A stretch of DNA of 64,000 nucleotides from Pedobacter sp. Leaf170 (lineage in GTDB: Bacteria; Bacteroidota; Bacteroidia; Sphingobacteriales; Sphingobacteriaceae): NCBI RefSeq assembly GCF_920984665.1, contig NZ_CAKLBP010000001.1:1020858-1084857 (forward strand), given 5' to 3'. Position 1 is the first letter of the stretch. Every line of letters begins with the position of its first letter. The position numbers and the translations under genes are program-made. Below the pieces are notes generated by a model. It ran no database searches and was not told where the DNA came from. It was given only the letters and a program-made list of their open reading frames with translations. Shown one piece after another: positions 62,844 to 64,000 of this stretch.

Positions 62844-63914
62844 CTATTCCAAGGCATAAACCGCAAAAGATGCTAACCAATGGTCGCCGCCATAATTACC
62901 CGCAAAAACCAATGGTAAAGCATTTGCAAGAAATTTTTCAGCAGTTTTTTCAAAACGAAGTTTTAATTTATGTCCTTTCGGCAATTCTCTGGCAATTCCT
63001 TTCATACACCAGGCTCGGGTAAAAGAAAGCCCAACCAAATGCACACCTTGATAATCGTTAATATCGCTAATCACAGGCAAATCGCTTATGCGTTTTAAAC
63101 TGCGCTCCTCATAAAATTTATTAAGCCAATTAACAAAAGTTGCTTTTGGCAAAACCCTACGCATTAAATCGGCAATTTCTAAGCTTGGCGAAAAGAAATC
63201 TGAGCCATCGGGCTCCAGGTAAGCTGGCGTTGCAACATTATCTAAATAGAAAGATTTAGCTTTTAATTTAATTTGCGCCTCAAAAGAAACATCTTTAAAT
63301 GTCTTAGCCCAATCTAAAGCGAACACCAAACCAAATGCAGTATTTGGATGCACACCTGTTCTATTTGGGTAAGTTTGCTTTGGTAAATAAGCTTTCCAAA
63401 GCGTTAAAATTTGTTTGGTTAAAGGCTGTAGTGCTGCATACCATTTTTTTGCATCCGGATTATCCCAGGTATATAATTCCTGATCTAATTTTAATAACCA
63501 TGCCCAACCATACGTACGCTCGTAAGTGTTTGCTACCTGATATTTTGTAAAATATTCTGCTTCAGCCTTCATTTTTTCGGGCGTGAAAGTATTGTTTAAA
63601 AGCGCTGTAATTTCAGCTTTGTTCTTTAAACCAGAAACTGTTTTCAAAAGCCTCACCAACATCCAATGGCCATGAACAGAACTGTGCCAATCTAAACAAC
63701 CATAAAAAGCCGGGTGCAATTCGCTTGGTAATAATCTGCCATCAAGTGCAGTATTGGCAACATGCGAAGTTTTATTTGGAAACTCTTGACCAATACATTT
63801 TAAAGGCATTATGGAAAGCTTTTCAGCTACATCTGCAGTTAAGGTTGGTACAGTTTGCGCCTTTGTTAGGAAAGAAAACAATACAAGTAAGCTGATAAAA
63901 GCAAATTTTCTCAT
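62844..63914 (-). CDS. DUF2891 family exported protein
   Basis: 356 residues with a signal peptide (FAFISLLVLFSFLTKAQ). The body matches DUF2891: LLPSELHPAFYGCLDWHSSV, HGHWMLVRLLKTV, YERTYGWAWLLKLDQELYTW and LEPDGSDFFSPSLEIADLMR. The helical repeats and the conserved His, Trp and Asp residues suggest an alpha/alpha-barrel fold as in some glycan-acting enzymes, but no function is established that I know of. The start codon is at 63914; what lies beyond it continues out of the window. Confidence 0.85.
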   Translation of the reverse strand: MRKFAFISLLVLFSFLTKAQTVPTLTADVAEKLSIMPLKCIGQEFPNKTSHVANTALDGRLLPSELHPAFYGCLDWHSSVHGHWMLVRLLKTVSGLKNKAEITALLNNTFTPEKMKAEAEYFTKYQVANTYERTYGWAWLLKLDQELYTWDNPDAKKWYAALQPLTKQILTLWKAYLPKQTYPNRTGVHPNTAFGLVFALDWAKTFKDVSFEAQIKLKAKSFYLDNVATPAYLEPDGSDFFSPSLEIADLMRRVLPKATFVNWLNKFYEERSLKRISDLPVISDINDYQGVHLVGLSFTRAWCMKGIARELPKGHKLKLRFEKTAEKFLANALPLVFAGNYGGDHWLASFAVYALE

Positions 63915-64000
63915 GGTTAATTGAATTTTACAATTTTATTGTTAATTATTCCATCACACATCATCTATCTTCCATCACACATCTTCCATCTAATTTACGC

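Overview
The window looks like a chromosome segment of a Bacteroidota species of the Sphingobacteriaceae, most like Pedobacter. The grounds are low GC, two SusC/SusD pairs, an ECF sigma/FecR system, an STN-domain TonB receptor, DUF4293, DUF5683 and BshC proteins, TAnnTTTG-type promoter boxes, and many short palindromic intergenic repeats. The genus is inferred from these traits. No rRNA, tRNA, CRISPR array or intact transposase was seen.

Region 1 (1-1810) holds the short ATP synthase epsilon gene and a CPA1-type cation/proton antiporter. Region 2 (2123-20497, all + strand) is a branched-chain amino acid biosynthesis block: ilvE, ilvD, ilvB, ilvN, ilvC, leuC, leuD, leuB, leuA, ilvA. It is preceded by a leucine-codon-rich leader peptide and an intrinsic terminator that look like a classical attenuator. 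Unrelated genes sit between the pathway genes (a broken ORF6N gene, a DinB-like protein, a methyltransferase, a twin-ATPase ABC protein, a cupin), and nearly every gap carries a palindromic repeat. One repeat lies in frame inside leuD and another supplies the 3' end of the ABC gene.

Region 3 (20573-28458) is mixed: DUF4230, a small lipoprotein, an ABC ATPase, an ECF sigma/anti-sigma-like/outer-membrane-protein set, a secreted cupin, rlmF and a dicarboxylate/amino acid symporter. Region 4 (28752-38629, minus strand) is the most interesting part. It reads sigma factor, FecR, STN-SusC, SusD, lipoprotein cyanophycinase, periplasmic isoaspartyl peptidase, second cyanophycinase, with the symporter just beyond. 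Both cyanophycinases keep the catalytic triad and the substrate-binding Arg/Asp/Gln set known for CphB. I read this as a PUL-like locus for scavenging cyanophycin, a (beta-Asp-Arg)n storage polymer. No cyanophycin synthetase is present.

Region 5 (38665-48074) holds an ABC exporter, truA, DUF4293, a DEAD-box helicase with a DbpA-like domain and RGG tail, a GH29 fucosidase with a duplicated C-terminal module, and bshC. Region 6 (48161-56937) is a second PUL-like cluster: Ldh-family dehydrogenase, GH29 fucosidase, SusD, SusC without STN, and a ROK regulator. It probably handles a fucosylated glycan. Region 7 (57081-63914) is housekeeping (lepB, dapB, DUF5683, parB, parA), then an NADPH-dependent FMN reductase family protein, a repeat-rich gap and a DUF2891 protein.
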